From Hyphodiscus hymeniophilus (Eukaryota; Ascomycota; Leotiomycetes; Helotiales; Hyphodiscaceae), in NCBI GenBank assembly GCA_016508695.1, contig VNKQ01000003.1, positions 2,046,001 to 2,110,000 of the forward strand: a DNA stretch of 64,000 nucleotides, written 5' to 3'. This document shows, piece by piece, positions 48,026-59,951 of the stretch. The position numbers were made by a program, and so were the translations under genes. How positions within the stretch are numbered: the first letter of the stretch is position 1; the number at the start of each line of letters is the position of its first letter. The notes below the pieces were generated by a model, which did not search any database, was not told the origin of the DNA, and saw only the letters and a program-made list of their open reading frames with translations.

Positions 48026-49231
48026 ATGGCAAGCAAAACATACAATGTGGGCGTGATAGGTTACGGGTGTGTATTCTGTCTCTCCAAGATTCATCTAGCC
48101 AAGTTCCGGCTTCCAATTGTCCATGTCTTCTAGGCAATGAGGATCGGGCTCGTTCATCTCGGTGGAACGAGTTGGCTAACTACGCTTAGGCTGTCAGCCA
48201 AAGTCTTCCATATCCCTCTCATCGCCGTCACTCCGTCTTTTAAACTCCATTCCATCGTACAACGAACAGCCAAGCCGGACGACGATGCCGCGAAAGACCA
48301 TCCAAATGCCAAGGTCTACCGCTCCGCAGACGACATGCTCGCAGACCCAACAATTGATATCATCGTCATAACTACAACGCCAGATACCCACTACAACTTT
48401 ACCAAGTCTGCCCTGGAATCAGGCAAGCACGTTATCGTCGAGAAGCCATTCGTACCTACATCTGCAGAAGCACAGAAACTTGTCGACATCTCGAGCAAGA
48501 CTGGGAAGTTGATTTGCGTGTATCAGAACCGCCGTTGGGACACGGACTTCTTGACTGTGCAGGATTTGATCAAATCGGGCACAATTGGCAATGTGGTCGA
48601 ATTTGAAACCCATTTTGATCGTTACAAGCCTGTGAGGCCTGATACATGGAAGGGAAATCTAAGCATGGAGCATGCTGGAGGTGTTATCTATGATCTAGGA
48701 ACACATCTGATTGATCAGGCATACGTTTTGCTTGGTCTCCCAAAGACTGTTTCTGCTATCTTCGCCAACCAGCGCAATGACGGCGGGGTCGAACCTGACA
48801 GCTTTACGGTAATGCTGGGGTATGGACAAGGCAAGCCATTGGTTACCGCCAAAGCTGGCGTGTTGTGTGTCGAAAGCCAACAATTGCGATATTGGGTCCG
48901 AGGGTCAAAAGGCAGTTTCTTAAAATATCACCTCGATGTGCAAGAAGACCAATTGAAGGCTGGGAAGAAGCCAGGAGACGAGGGCTTCGGTATTGAGGCC
49001 CAAAGCATGTCGGGCCAATTGACAGTATTGAAGGATGGCAAGCCAACAAGCAGCACTTTGCCCAACATCAAACCTCAGACGTATGCAACTTTATACTCTG
49101 GTTTTGCGAAGGCCATTGAAGGCGGTGGGGAGGCTGCTGTTCCTGTGAAGGCTAGTGAAGCTAGGGATGTTTTGAGGATTATCGAGGCAGCGAATGAGAG
49201 TGCGAAAACTGGGAAGACTGTCAATTTGTGA
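48026..49231 (+). CDS. Gfo/Idh/MocA-family oxidoreductase
   Basis: Two exons, 48026-48066 and 48190-49231, give 360 residues. The 123-nt intron (GTGTGT donor, CTAAC branch, GCTTAG end) splits the nucleotide-binding loop and splicing rebuilds YNVGVIGYGLSAKVFHIP. Family motifs: DIIVITTTPDTHY, the catalytic-lysine motif HVIVEKPFVPTS, YQNRRWDTDFLTV, and the dimer-sheet segment GGVIYDLGTHLIDQAY with the active-site Asp/His. It resembles the YdgJ-like branch of cytosolic NAD(P) dehydrogenases of sugars or inositols. Substrate not predictable. Start ATG has CACAATGG context. Confidence 0.93.
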
Positions 49232-49655
49232 TGTTACAACATGTTCGTATATACCAATCAGCTACAGATTCCCCGCTGCTGGCTCTTCTGTTCCAAGTTA
49301 AAATTCGCTGATATCGAGCGTTGTGATATCGGATGCACTCAGCTGGTGTCAAGTAGTGGATTTGCCACCAGAGGTATCTCCTTCCTACCCCATCTATTTT
49401 CTCTCTGCGTTTTATTCCTAGGTCTTTTGTCTATCCTTTACAAATAATCGCGCGATGATGTGCAGACACTCTCTTCACAAAGACCGCCGATGCATGTCTC
49501 ATGATGTAACCACCCATTGACGTCACCCAGGCAAGACACGCACGACACAGCTTTATATGCTAAGAGTCTCTACAGCTTTGTAGTATATTGTTGACACTTA
49601 ATTGCTCTTTACTCTGTTCTACCAAATACCCATATCATAAATTCCGCCTATCAAG
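49232..49655. other. Intergenic region, about 420 bp
   Basis: 3' flank of the oxidoreductase and promoter of the small hypothetical gene. Nothing else recognised. Confidence 0.4.
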
Positions 49656-50257
49656 ATGTCGTCAAGCGATAATTTCGATTCTGTAGCCAACCAAGGCGAG
49701 TTCAGAAACAGAGTTCCCCCCTCCAAGCCCTTGACAACCAAAGGTGTAAGCATGCCCACCCTTCTTCGTACATAGCCAAAGCTCACAACCAACAGCATGC
49801 CGTCGGAGTAAAGGTCGGCAACGACGCGGCGCCTGAATTCTCCGCGCAAACACTTCCCGCAGGCACCGCGCCCTCAGATCGGACCTTTAACCCAAACCCC
49901 GTCTCTGAAACACCAGGACAAGCAGATAACCCTGAGATGGACACCGAGTCTCGGACTTCTGCAGCAGACACCATCAATGGAGCTTCTTCGGCAGATGTGC
50001 ACCAGGGGCTGGGCTTGCCGGTTCAGGGGCAGTCCAGTCAACAGCTCCATGGAAGTGGGTTGACAAAGGGTGCGAAAGAAGGGAATGGTTTGATTGGTGT
50101 GGGAGCCATTGCAAGTGATCCTGTGAGAGAGAGGGGTTTGGATAATGATATACCGAAGGGGACGAGGGGGAAGAGTGGGGAGAATAGAGAAGATATACTT
50201 GGTGCGGAGGAGAGGGAACCAGTTGGTGCTGAGGCTGTCGCTGCTGAGAGGGACTGA
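49656..50257 (+). CDS. Small hydrophilic fungal protein of unknown function
   Basis: Two exons, 49656-49745 and 49796-50257 (GTAAGC donor, AACAG acceptor, phase 0), give 183 residues. The splice joins PLTTKG to HAVGVKVGNDAAPEF. The protein is rich in Gly, Ala, Glu, Asp and Ser, has no hydrophobic segment or Cys pairs, and looks intrinsically disordered. The motif TLPAGTAPSDRTFNPNP resembles a recurrent short fungal hypothetical family, from memory. It ends 84 bp from the converging LDAH gene. No function proposed. Confidence 0.75.
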
Positions 50258-50341
50258 GGAAATTTAGGACAGTAAGCCATTGAGTAGGTTAGTAATGAGA
50301 TACCATGGGTATGACAGTAATTTGAATGAACTCTGTTTTCA

Positions 50342-51522
50342 TTACGAATGTATCATGTCGTTTATCCATAACCCGACTTTTTCTGCGATCTGTTCGCTGT
50401 GCTCTGTAGCAAGTTAGCTTTCTGCGAGCTCCATGATCAGCGTTACCACTTACCTATACAAAAGCTATGTGGCACTTCATCATCGTCTATTAGCATGAGT
50501 GGCTTCGAACTCGATATTTCTCCTTCTCCTTTTCCTCTCGCAGCTATCAATTCATCGCGAATATGATTTGATACCCAGTGATCCTGTGACAAGTAAGTCT
50601 CAATCACGAAAGAATAGTTCAAGTACTTACGTGCTCTCCAAAGTAGAAGACGAGCTTCGGTATCTCACTTCTGGGCATATCATTCCTAATCTCACCAGGT
50701 ACGTGCTCGATACCCCAAATATCCTCATCCCATTTATCTTCTGTGATGGTTTCTAACTCATCCTTTGCCATATGTCTACCCCAACATTAGTCTGTGAATA
50801 AGACATAGAGATCACAGTACCCACAGTGCTTGCCAGATGCCTATGTTACTCGTTAAAAACCTCGTAGTAGTTTCCGCACCATCTTCTGGCTGTCCCGTCA
50901 CCATTCCAACCAACCACTTCAGAGCAGGTCTGGGAAGTGGCCAAAGCAGCATCTTCGCAACCAAGCTCACTCCCTTTGGGAATCCTGGGATGCGGAAGAG
51001 GCCGCTGAACCTGACACCACTGGGGCTTTGAGATAGATGTGTGACTGTTGGGAAAAGCAAGATCGCTCCTTCGACTTTCAGTGGTGAAGAAGCCTTCCGG
51101 AGACGATTGAGAATCTCCATGATAATGTAGGTCCCAACTGAATGGCCAACTAGGATGATACTATCATAAGACTGGCCTTGTCGTAGTCCGGAAGGGATTC
51201 TTTGATTATGTAAAGATTGATGTAAGATGTCTATTTGGCTTGCCAGGCTCCACGGAACTGATGATTTCCCAGGGAGCTTGTCATCCTGCTCGAAGCCAGC
51301 CAGGCTTTGGCCATATGTGTGGAAGTGAACTGGATCTGATTGAGACGATGGGGTAGAAAGAATCTGATTGAGTGTCGAGAGGAAAGTGTTGTAGTAGGAG
51401 ATCAACCCTGGATTTCCAGTGATGAAGAATATCAAGTGGTACAAGGCACGTGAATTCTCGGAAATTGGCCGGAAAGAGATTGTCGAAGGTTTCCTGACCG
51501 AACATGAGATTGGAGGAGGCAT
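50342..51522 (-). CDS. Lipid-droplet-associated hydrolase (LDAH, DUF2305)
   Basis: Four exons, 51522-50825, 50775-50631, 50583-50454 and 50403-50342, give 344 residues. An alpha/beta-hydrolase opens with LIFFITGNPGLISYYNTFL, the typical LDAH oxyanion region. Ser128 sits in the elbow LVGHSVGTYI. Later strands include EGAILLFPTV and PKLVFYFGEHDHWV (acid residue), and the catalytic His is in VPHSFCI, just before the last intron. Splices use GTGGGT, GTAAGT and GTAAGT; the first has a GACTAATG branch site. Reading through at 50812 would end the protein early and lose the acid and His, so the spliced form is preferred. Animal LDAH sits on lipid droplets and affects sterol-ester or triacylglycerol turnover. 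Confidence 0.9.
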
Positions 51523-52839
51523 TTCGCAAATGCAATTGAAAGGTTTTTCGGTTTGTGATAGACTTCCAATGAGGACACTCTATATTGGTCGTCAGAATAA
51601 ATGTTGTTCAGGACCGCTGAGCACAAACTTCGGCACCACCTTGATTTAGGGGGTAAAAGACCGAGTCTCCGCAACAGTTCGTATACAGTCAATTCAAACA
51701 CATCGGCAGCTCTGCTATATCTGCCGGATCTCAATAACTTCCGAATGGCGGTCAATGTGCAAGCAATGGTTACTTCCAAAATCTGAAGGCTTATGCGCTT
51801 CGGATGACCAGAGAGACCAACTGTGCGAGAAAACGACTCTGTTGACTTGCTTTTGTGTACGTCGAGATTTTAAAAACACAACGCTTCTTCAGATGGTAGC
51901 ACCTCCCAGAACCTGAAAATCATCAAGTCCAGTGGCTAGATTGACTTTGCAGAAAGTAATTCATATAAGTATATATGCGATAGTCACGAGCTCTTGAAAA
52001 TTAGGGGACACCGAACTGAAGCGAGAATCTATGAGCTCAGTGCCATTTGTGAACCTCTGATGAAACAAACTTGTCTGTAGGAGCAAAATTTGTTTCTGGG
52101 AAAGTCCAGTATTTGTAGGCTGCCGAGGTCTGTGTAATACCATACACGGAAGCTTATGTGATGTTACAGTTTGGCATGTTCTGCATTTCCACTGCTGGCA
52201 AATCCAATCACAAAGAGCTGTTCAACCTCTCACTTGGCAGACTACATAAGATCATTAACGGTTTTCTCGATTCAATTCAAGCATATCCCCAAAGTCGCAC
52301 GGCATCATAAGATGTGTAAGACTCAATGAAGAGTACTTCAGAATGAGCCTCTTACCTAGCAACTCTACTTGAATGATTGCAAGAAAGACGTAAAGCACTG
52401 CACAGGCTGTAGTACCGATTTCACATCTCTCTCCTAGAATGGTCGACAAGTGAGCTAGGAGAAGAAATTAGTTTTATTGTGATGCGTTGTATGGATGTCA
52501 TGAGAAAGGAGGCGGATTTCCAAGGCAAGCCGAGCACGGTCACGTGCCCACTCCTGCGACCACGGGACGGCTTTCTTCAAAATTCCGTACTCGTATTTCG
52601 GCGGCAACAATGTATTACCACTACACTAACAAGAGCCTCGAGCGTTACTCAGGATTGCTTGCGTGCCTGGGGAACTACGAAAAGGATTCGCCTATGCATG
52701 CATGCAATGGTGCTCAATTGCTTCGCAATGAGCTCATGACGGCTTGATTTGACATCATCACCTCCTTCCTTGGGGTCGGATGCTATGCAATGCACAAAAA
52801 GGATGTCCTTTCCATTATCTGCTATATAGCAAGAACTCA
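51523..52839. other. Intergenic region, about 1.3 kb
   Basis: Divergent promoters of LDAH and the SnoaL-like gene. Open stretches have no domains. Nothing else recognised. Confidence 0.4.
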
Positions 52840-53733
52840 ATGCTTACCACAAGACCACTTACCCGCGCAGCTCTCAGATCAAATTTCCGAACGTTTCTTA
52901 CTTTCCAAAACTACACAATGGCTTCTTCGACCGCTCCAGGAGAAAATTTCGAGGTCCGGCAGACTTCTGCCAGCGATGATTGGCACCCAGATCCATCCAA
53001 ATCTATCCCTCTCGATAAGGCACGACAAGATCTGGTCAATGATATTCTTGCTCTCTACAGCTGCGAGCCAACTATTGAGCGTGTAAAACGATATACTCCA
53101 GATTGTGTCTATGATGACCAGTTCGTTTACGCCAATGATCGATACAAGATGGCGGGGCAGTGTAGGTATTGGGAGGCCCCAAAAATCTACTCGAGCCTAT
53201 GTCGAGATAATCGCTCTGGGCACATGTCTTGCGGAGCCCTGCGCAAAATTATCCAAGTAAAGCAATTACTGACTCCTCCATCAACTAGGGTTTGCATTGC
53301 CAAATCTTTTTAAAGCCTCCAAGAACGAAGGGTACCAAGTTGTGAGGAGTGATGATGAAGTCATTCAGTTCAAAAACGAACAGGTCGGCGACTCCCCTTT
53401 CCACCAGCAACCCCCGCTAATGCTGTATAGTCCTGGACTTTCAAGATCATCCCTAAGACTGCTACCATCAATGCTCTTGTCACACTCTCCCTCGACCCTG
53501 AGACCGTACACAGTGATTTCATACGTGTGAAATACCACAAGGATCAGGCGAATGATAAGGATTACAGCCATGAAGGCGTGGGTTTCAGCTTCAAGAAGTG
53601 GCAAGCTGATCAAGTTGCCAAACACATGGATAGCAAAGAAGTTGCTGCTTTCGAGGCAGATAAGAATGCGGGCAAGGAACATGTGTCGAAGTACGGAGAT
53701 GGGAAGGGGCAAGCGCCAGAGAAAAACTTGTAA
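52840..53733 (+). CDS. Conserved fungal protein with SnoaL/NTF2-like core, possible mitochondrial presequence
   Basis: Three exons, 52840-53161, 53289-53383 and 53431-53733, give 239 residues from ATG 52840, or 213 from ATG 52918. Splicing rebuilds YKMAGQWFALPNLFKASKNEG and QFKNEQSWTFKIIPKTATIN. The core CEPTIERVKRYTPDCVYDDQF looks like the opening of a SnoaL/NTF2-type alpha+beta barrel. The first 26 residues are rich in Arg, Thr, Leu and Phe and lack acids (MLTTRPLTRAALRSNFRTFL), like a mitochondrial presequence, while ATG 52918 has a CACAATGG context. Two forms from alternative starts are possible. Function unknown. Confidence 0.8.
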
Positions 53734-55188
53734 AATAGTAGCTCGATACTTTATCATGTCTTAATGCGATCGGTTTCTCATTGGAGCAGACAAATGATAT
53801 TATAGATCCAGGGGATGTTTTTTACGATCCTTAGAGTGTGAGTCCGGCGAACTCACAGGGCACAAGACTCGGTGACTCGAAGCTTGCGTTTGACAATCCA
53901 ATGAAGAGACGGTGTGGGCTCGCAAGCCTACGCAATGAAACTTTATGAATCATATTGCGAAGAATCAACAGTTGAATGAACAAGTGGAATGTGCTGGACC
54001 AAGGTTCTTTCTAGAAACTTCACAAAAACCACTACCTTAAATATCTCAATAGTCTCTATTTCTGAGTATTGGCAGTAATCCACTCATAAGTCCGCACAGA
54101 GCACACAATCAAGGACTCAATTATTCCTGACGACCTGGTCAAATCTGCGGCTCTTGGTGTCGTTTTGAATGCAACGAAATATGGAGCAATACCTTTCGTC
54201 GCCCCCTCATCCTTACCTGTCGATAGTATTCTTGGCTACCAATATCGCGTAAATTAGACAGAAACACTGAGTGCGAGTCGTCGAACAGCTTCTAAAACTA
54301 CCGCTCGATGTCCAGAAATGCGTGTGTATACAACGAGCCTGGGATCTCGGCCCAGAGGTGTAGTTGTGAATTTCCTGGTATCTCTTTCTACGCCTGCTTG
54401 ACCACTATCGTGATACGATCTTGAACCTACTTGATTCCTTGATCTATAGGCAGCGTGGAAGAGGGCTTGAGATTAAATGCAAACACCTGAAACTCCCTAA
54501 ACATGATTCGTAAGTCTATCCAGTAGTTGCGTAAACCAGAGACCAGAATCTGGAGAGCTGAGTTCTTTCGGTGACAATATGGCCTTTGACAAGATCAGAG
54601 AAGAAAGTAATGTATGTCGGCTGTACATTGCAATATACCTGATCGAAAAGCTTCGTATCCTAAATTTCCTTGCTCTGCCCATGAGCTCTCAACTAGGAGG
54701 CATGACGACAAGAGCATAGCCAGATATTCTTCCACTAGGCTGGCTTTGCGAAACGTGATCAAGTTTTGACTTTCAGAAAACAGAAAGAAAATAGAGCATG
54801 TCAACCAAAGAATTGTCAGGCCCTAGTGTAGTCTGTCTGCCTGGATTTCGGCGTCAATGCAGTATTTTGCAAGGTGGTCTCTGGTGCTATGAAGGAGCCA
54901 GAAATTAGTTGAGCTACTATAGCGATACACTTATATCGACGAAAACAAAAGATCATTATTATTGAATTTTGAGGAGGAAGAAGGAAATCGGCAGGTTGCA
55001 GTCGCGTGAAAGCTCCCGAGTCCTCGAAATATTTTACCGAGCATCAACCACCCAAAAATGTTCAGACAAAGATTCAACATGCAGCACTATCCTTGCGCCA
55101 GAATTGCGGCATCTTGTCGCATCACAGAAAGCCCTTCGACCTCCGAGGCTCAGGGACAAAGGTCGTCGATAGGGAGTTCAGGGGAATA
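53734..55188. other. Intergenic region, about 1.45 kb
   Basis: No supported gene. The frame leading into 55189 is open from about 55006 but has no ATG, so it is treated as 5' UTR. Confidence 0.4.
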
Positions 55189-56211
55189 ATGGGAAAGAAC
55201 AAGCGACAAAAGCTACAACCCGGCTCCAAGAAGCAGAAACACAATGCAATAACCAAAGGCGCGCGTCCCAGTGGGATCATCAAGTCCAATCCCACAAAGA
55301 AACCCCCTTCCAAAAAACACGTCCAAGTCCAACATTCCCAGCCCACAATCCCCTTCACGCCCACGGACCGCATCCTCCTTGTCGGCGAGGGGGACCTGAG
55401 TTTTGCGCGGTCTTTGGTCGAACATCACAACTGCTCAAATGTGACGGCGACAGTGTTTGAAAATTGTGAAGATTTGCAGGGGAAATATCCTCACGTGAGG
55501 GAGAATGTCAGGTTCTTGGAGGAGAACCGAGCGAAGGTGCTTTATGGAGTTGATGCTTTGAAAGTCAAGGGAAAGGCGGGACTTGGAGGTGTGGGCATTG
55601 GCACGGTGGATAGAGTGGTGTTTAATTTTCCGCATGTGGGAGGGAAGAGTACAGATGTTAACAGACAGGTGAGGTATAACCAAGGTATGCAAGCATTTCT
55701 TAACCCTCGCCTTATTCATAACAACTCAAATTTACTTTCTGGGACAGAGCTTCTCGTATCATTCTTCAAAAACGCCCTTCCCGCTCTCGCACCATCAACC
55801 GCTGGATCCACGAGCTCGGTCATTGTCACATTGTTCGAAGGCGACCCATATACGCTCTGGAATATCAGGGATTTGGCCAGGCATTCTGGGTTGCAGGTCG
55901 AGAAGAGCTTTAAATTTCAGGCGAAAGCTTATCCAGGTTATCAACATGCCAGAACGCTAGGAGTGGTGAAGGGGAAGAATGGCGAAGCTGGCGGTGGATG
56001 GAAGGGCGAGGAGAGAGCTGCGAGAAGCTTTATATTTGTGAGGAAGGGCGAGGCACCGGTGCCGGGTATGAATGGAGGGGCAAGAGAGAAACAAAGTGAG
56101 AGCAGTAATGAGGACTCGGCTGAGGAGCTTGAATCAAATCCAGCAGAGGAGGCAGAGTTAAAGGGCTCCGACGAGCACCACCAAGACGGAGAAGAAGGGG
56201 AGTATTATTGA
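55189..56211 (+). CDS. BMT5: 25S rRNA (uridine-N3)-methyltransferase-like, BMT5/DUF2431
   Basis: Two exons, 55189-55684 and 55748-56211, give 319 residues. The 63-nt intron (GTATGC...GACAG) keeps the frame, so reading through would add 21 residues inside the fold; splicing gives VRYNQELLVSFFKNA, which fits. A basic N-terminus (MGKNKRQKLQPGSKKQK) suits nucleolar targeting. The SAM loop is RILLVGEGDLSFARSL (about 61-76), followed by VDRVVFNFPHVGG, the family's NFPH motif, and SVIVTLFEGDPYTLWNI. The C-terminus is an acidic tail. Yeast Bmt5 makes m3U2634 in 25S rRNA; the same role is inferred. Confidence 0.92.
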   Translation: MGKNKRQKLQPGSKKQKHNAITKGARPSGIIKSNPTKKPPSKKHVQVQHSQPTIPFTPTDRILLVGEGDLSFARSLVEHHNCSNVTATVFENCEDLQGKYPHVRENVRFLEENRAKVLYGVDALKVKGKAGLGGVGIGTVDRVVFNFPHVGGKSTDVNRQVRYNQGMQAFLNPRLIHNNSNLLSGTELLVSFFKNALPALAPSTAGSTSSVIVTLFEGDPYTLWNIRDLARHSGLQVEKSFKFQAKAYPGYQHARTLGVVKGKNGEAGGGWKGEERAARSFIFVRKGEAPVPGMNGGAREKQSESSNEDSAEELESNPAEEAELKGSDEHHQDGEEGEYY

Positions 56212-56314
56212 AGGTCTTGATTCAGAGCTATGATCTCCTGGTCATTGCTGCTGCCAACTCCGCACTCAAACGCCAGTCCTTCCCATGGTCCTCTATCCAT
56301 TCGTATTGTTACAT

Positions 56315-57603
56315 CTAGACCTCGACGATTTCGGATTGGAAAATAGGCACCACGCCATTCATCGCCAAATTGCCTCCATTCAAGATCGCACCACTCTCCG
56401 CACCAACTGAAAGTGGTAGCAATCCCTCACCTAAAGCTCCGTCAGGATGCAAAGGATACATCGGTGCCTCCATCGTATCACCATTGAACACAACCATGTT
56501 TTGTATTGGCTGTTGACGAGAACCAAGGACGTTGATCACATCTTGTGCGAGCTGGCCGCCGAGCACAGCCGTCACTGGTGCGATCTCGCTGCCAACTTGG
56601 CCAAGGAATTTACGAAGGGTCTCGGAGCGGAGTGTTTCGTCGGGGAGGCCGAGAGCTTTGTGCTTCTGTGTTGCAAGGACGGTGAACAACTTCAGATCTT
56701 CACTTGTGCTTGGCAAACGACCATCTTGGAAAGTCATAAACTCCCACAGAGCACGCAAGCACGAGAGAATAGGGGTGACGGCCTTCAACCGCCGCCTGCT
56801 CTTCAAATACTCAGCAGGCAGACTAGCAGCATCGCTAGCCAAATACCACGTAGAATATAGCTCCCTCTTTCTGACCATCTCAATACTCTTTCCGTTCTCC
56901 TTCTTCGTCTTGACATCCACCACACTGCGTGTTTGCGTCTCCGCCTGTAGCATTGTTGCCCGATTGCTCTTCTCCCGCTCTACCACGTACTCGTGCTGAA
57001 TCAAATCCGAGAATATGAATCCATAGAAGCCATGTACACCAGCAGCATAGAAGGGTTTATGATTGATCCTTGTAGCCGTGTTGATGATGTTGAGCGTGTC
57101 AGGTTGTAGGTCCGTCGCAATCACAATATCGAAGCTTCCATAGAACGCTGCACCTTTGCTCATGATGTTATCTGTATCCACAATGACCTGAACTCTCGGG
57201 TTGAGCTTTCGAATCTGCGGAGCTGCAGCTGCAGCGCGGTTTTGGCCAAGATCGGATTCGGTGATGAAGAACTGGGCTCCTAGATCGGCTTCTGTGACGA
57301 GAGCATGGTCGACAACTGTGAGGGAGTGAATGCCGGCGAGGACGAGATTTTTGGCGATTTCGTTGGAGAGGGCTTTCATGGTGATGAGAAGGATGTTGGC
57401 ATTGCGGATCTTCTCTTGTGCTTGCACACCCCAGAGGCGGATTTGGCGATCGTAGAGGGCGATTTCATCTACACAAGTTAGATATTGAAGAGAGGGTGCA
57501 AGGAAGGTACCCTACCTGCGCTGATGCCTTCTGGAGCTGGCACTGTAGTATCTAGTGCACTTACAGCTGGTGCCGAGACTGCTTGCTCTTGAACTGCATC
57601 CAT
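56315..57603 (-). CDS. AOS1: SUMO-activating enzyme E1 subunit 1 (AOS1)
   Basis: Two exons, 57603-57516 and 57468-56315 (GTAGGG donor, 47-nt intron), give 413 residues. The splice rebuilds the E1 signature DEIALYDRQIRLWGVQAQEKIRN. Other marks: ILLITMKALSNEIAKNLVLAGI (ThiF-like nucleotide fold), VVDHALVTEADLGAQFF, and a second conserved block GSEIAPVTAVLGGQLAQDVINVLG. There is no catalytic Cys domain, as expected for the AOS1 half, which pairs with UBA2 to activate SUMO in the nucleus. The insertion with EKSNRATMLQAETQTRSVVD is longer than in yeast but seems usual for filamentous fungi. It converges with the BMT5-like gene, 103 bp apart. Confidence 0.94.
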
Positions 57604-58021
57604 GGTTGTTGAATGTGAATGAAACAGTTGGTTGGAGAGAGTGCTGGAGGGGAAAGAATAGATAGGTCCTGAAGAGAGAGTAACGGCGTTGGCAAAAGTC
57701 TATCTCGCCTGTTGTAGCAAATCTGAAATCATTTCATAACAGGAGCGACAACCTCACAGTGAATTCGTTCAAAATGAAGTTATTATGCTTTCTTGGGAAA
57801 ATACGAGTAGACTTCGCGGGTCATAATACAGCCCATTCGACTTTTACAGGGATGTCTTGTTCCTGGTGAATGCGCCGGAGCTTCATCACCTCAGCCTCAG
57901 CCCCTCTTTGTCCCCACAAAGATACCATCACCTTAGGCGAGAACACCTCAGAGAACGACATTGCTCATTTGAGTTGTGAAACTCCATCTACGACGCAAAT
58001 AAGTATCCATAGGCTTTGCAG

Positions 58022-59951
58022 ACAAATCTCACAGCTGATAACACTACGAGCTATACTGGCGGTTTGACTCCGTTCGCCACTGCCTCAATCGAGCACAACC
58101 GTCCTGATCAACGTAGCCTCATGTCGAGGCGGATCCCGCTGATGGTGATTCCTACTCCTCGCACAACAGACTTATATCATAGAACATCACTGATTAGGAT
58201 ACCATAGTCCGGCAACTTCGATCATCCACCTTCCACAGATTCACTACACGAGACGGCGAATCGAGTACGAGAAATCCTCGACAACAGCCAGGCCTCCGAT
58301 GTAGAGATTAGTCCCTCGGGAGAATTATACAGAGCTATAGAGCGATTCCATCGAGAAAGAGCGAGGATAGGAGAAAGCAGAGACACTGCAGCTATTGCAA
58401 GCCTACTGAACATGTCTTCGGAGCCTGAGTCGGAACAGAGACCACGACTACACAGAGAAGCACAGGAACCCGCACCTTTATTCGTCTTGCCGCCTCCTAA
58501 CCCTCCTATCTCTGAACCTCGCCAAAGTGATGGCCCGAGAGATAGAGCTGCTGCAAGAATCGCAGGTATGAGCGCTCGCCGTGGGCGTGGACGACCTCCG
58601 CGAGAACGATTCTGGGCTACAAGCGAAGGCAGAGCGGTTCGAGCCTTGCAGGATGAGTCAAGATCTCTTGAAGAGGGGTCAAGGAGATTAACGGAACTGG
58701 GCCTTGGGACAAGACAACTTGAGAATAGTGTTTCAAGCCTGAGATCCCTTTTGGATGACACCATTCCGACCCTATCGTCGCCCACTGCCGAAGCGCAGGA
58801 ACATTCGGGTGAGGCTGAGCACAGTCGTCGGGCAAAGCGACGGAAGCTGGATACGGACAAGACCGATTCGGAATTCAGCGGATTCAAGTATGGAAAGTAC
58901 GGGCAGGTCGAGCCAGGAAAGCTTAAGATGGAGATCGTCAGTTGTGATGGGGGAATGTATGACGAACATCCGCCAGGAAACTATGCCGCAGAGAACGTAT
59001 TGAAGAATGATGGGACGGTGTATTGCACCAAGAACAATCGATGCAATCTTGTCCTTCGGCATCAGGGTGCGACCGTCTTCAGTCTCAAAGAGCTGATTAT
59101 CAAGGCGCCGCATTCTGGCTACACTGCGCCGTAGGTTGCTCCACATCATGTGCCAGATTATGCTAATAATTGCAAGTGTCCAAGAGGGAATGATCTTCAT
59201 AGCAATGACCTCCGATGATCTCCTTGCCCGAACAGCCCAATATCAAATTCAATATTCGCCGCCGAGAAACCGCCGTTCTGGCTCAGCACATTCCAATGAC
59301 TTGCCTCCAATTGTGTCCATTCGCCATAATGGTGATGGTTCAATGACCACAGCCCAAGTCAATGCGAGACGCCTATATGACATCGGTCTCCAAGATGAAG
59401 ACTGCGACTATCGCACTGCTCAGATACCATCCGACTTCACCGCTGATGCCCCTCCTTTCCAAGTGACAACTGAATGCAGCGACGAGGAAGGAGATGAAAT
59501 TACACGCCGTTTGAGTCGACGACCTTGGCGCCCTGGCTTCGAACATTCTGATAGCAGCGACTCGGAGCATAACGCCAATCCCGAGCAATCAGGTAGTCCT
59601 TGGCATGAGGACTACTTATACGCTATGGGACGTTCTCCCCGTCAACGCTTGCACCGCCGGGAAACAGCCTCAAATATTACGTTGGCCGAAGCGGCCGAAG
59701 CAAGTCAGGTCGCCACGCAAGAAGCTGTGAGGGCTGTAGGAGGCGAATTAATGGTTCCACATGCAAGGTTCTTTATTGAAAGGGATAAGAGCAAGTGTAC
59801 GGTACGATTCGATCCACCCGTCTCTGGCAGGTTCATTCTGCTCAAGATGTGGAGTCCTCATCATTCTGCGACAAGTAACATCGACATCCAGAGTGTGGTT
59901 GCAAAAGGCTTTGCAGGACCGAGATTCTTCCCTGCTGTTAGTTTACGGTGA
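58022..59951 (+). CDS. Large hypothetical protein, possible split galactose-binding-like fold; 5' end unresolved
   Basis: Supported exons are (58022?)-58144, 58208-59130 and 59177-59951, about 606 residues. Protein-like sequence (FDHPPSTDSLHETANRVREI) runs upstream of the first in-frame ATG at 58412 to the acceptor CCATAG at 58207, so 58412 is not the start. The preceding exon ends RRIPLM (GTGATT donor). Its own start is not settled; an ATG at 57870 joined by a 59-nt intron is one option. Residues encoded near 58890-59130 (YAAENVLKNDGTVYCTKNNR) and 59780-59940 (FDPPVSGRFILLKMWSP, then NIDIQSVVAKGFAGPRFFP) look like the two halves of a discoidin-type beta sandwich separated by a long disordered insert. 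Function unknown. Confidence 0.65.
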
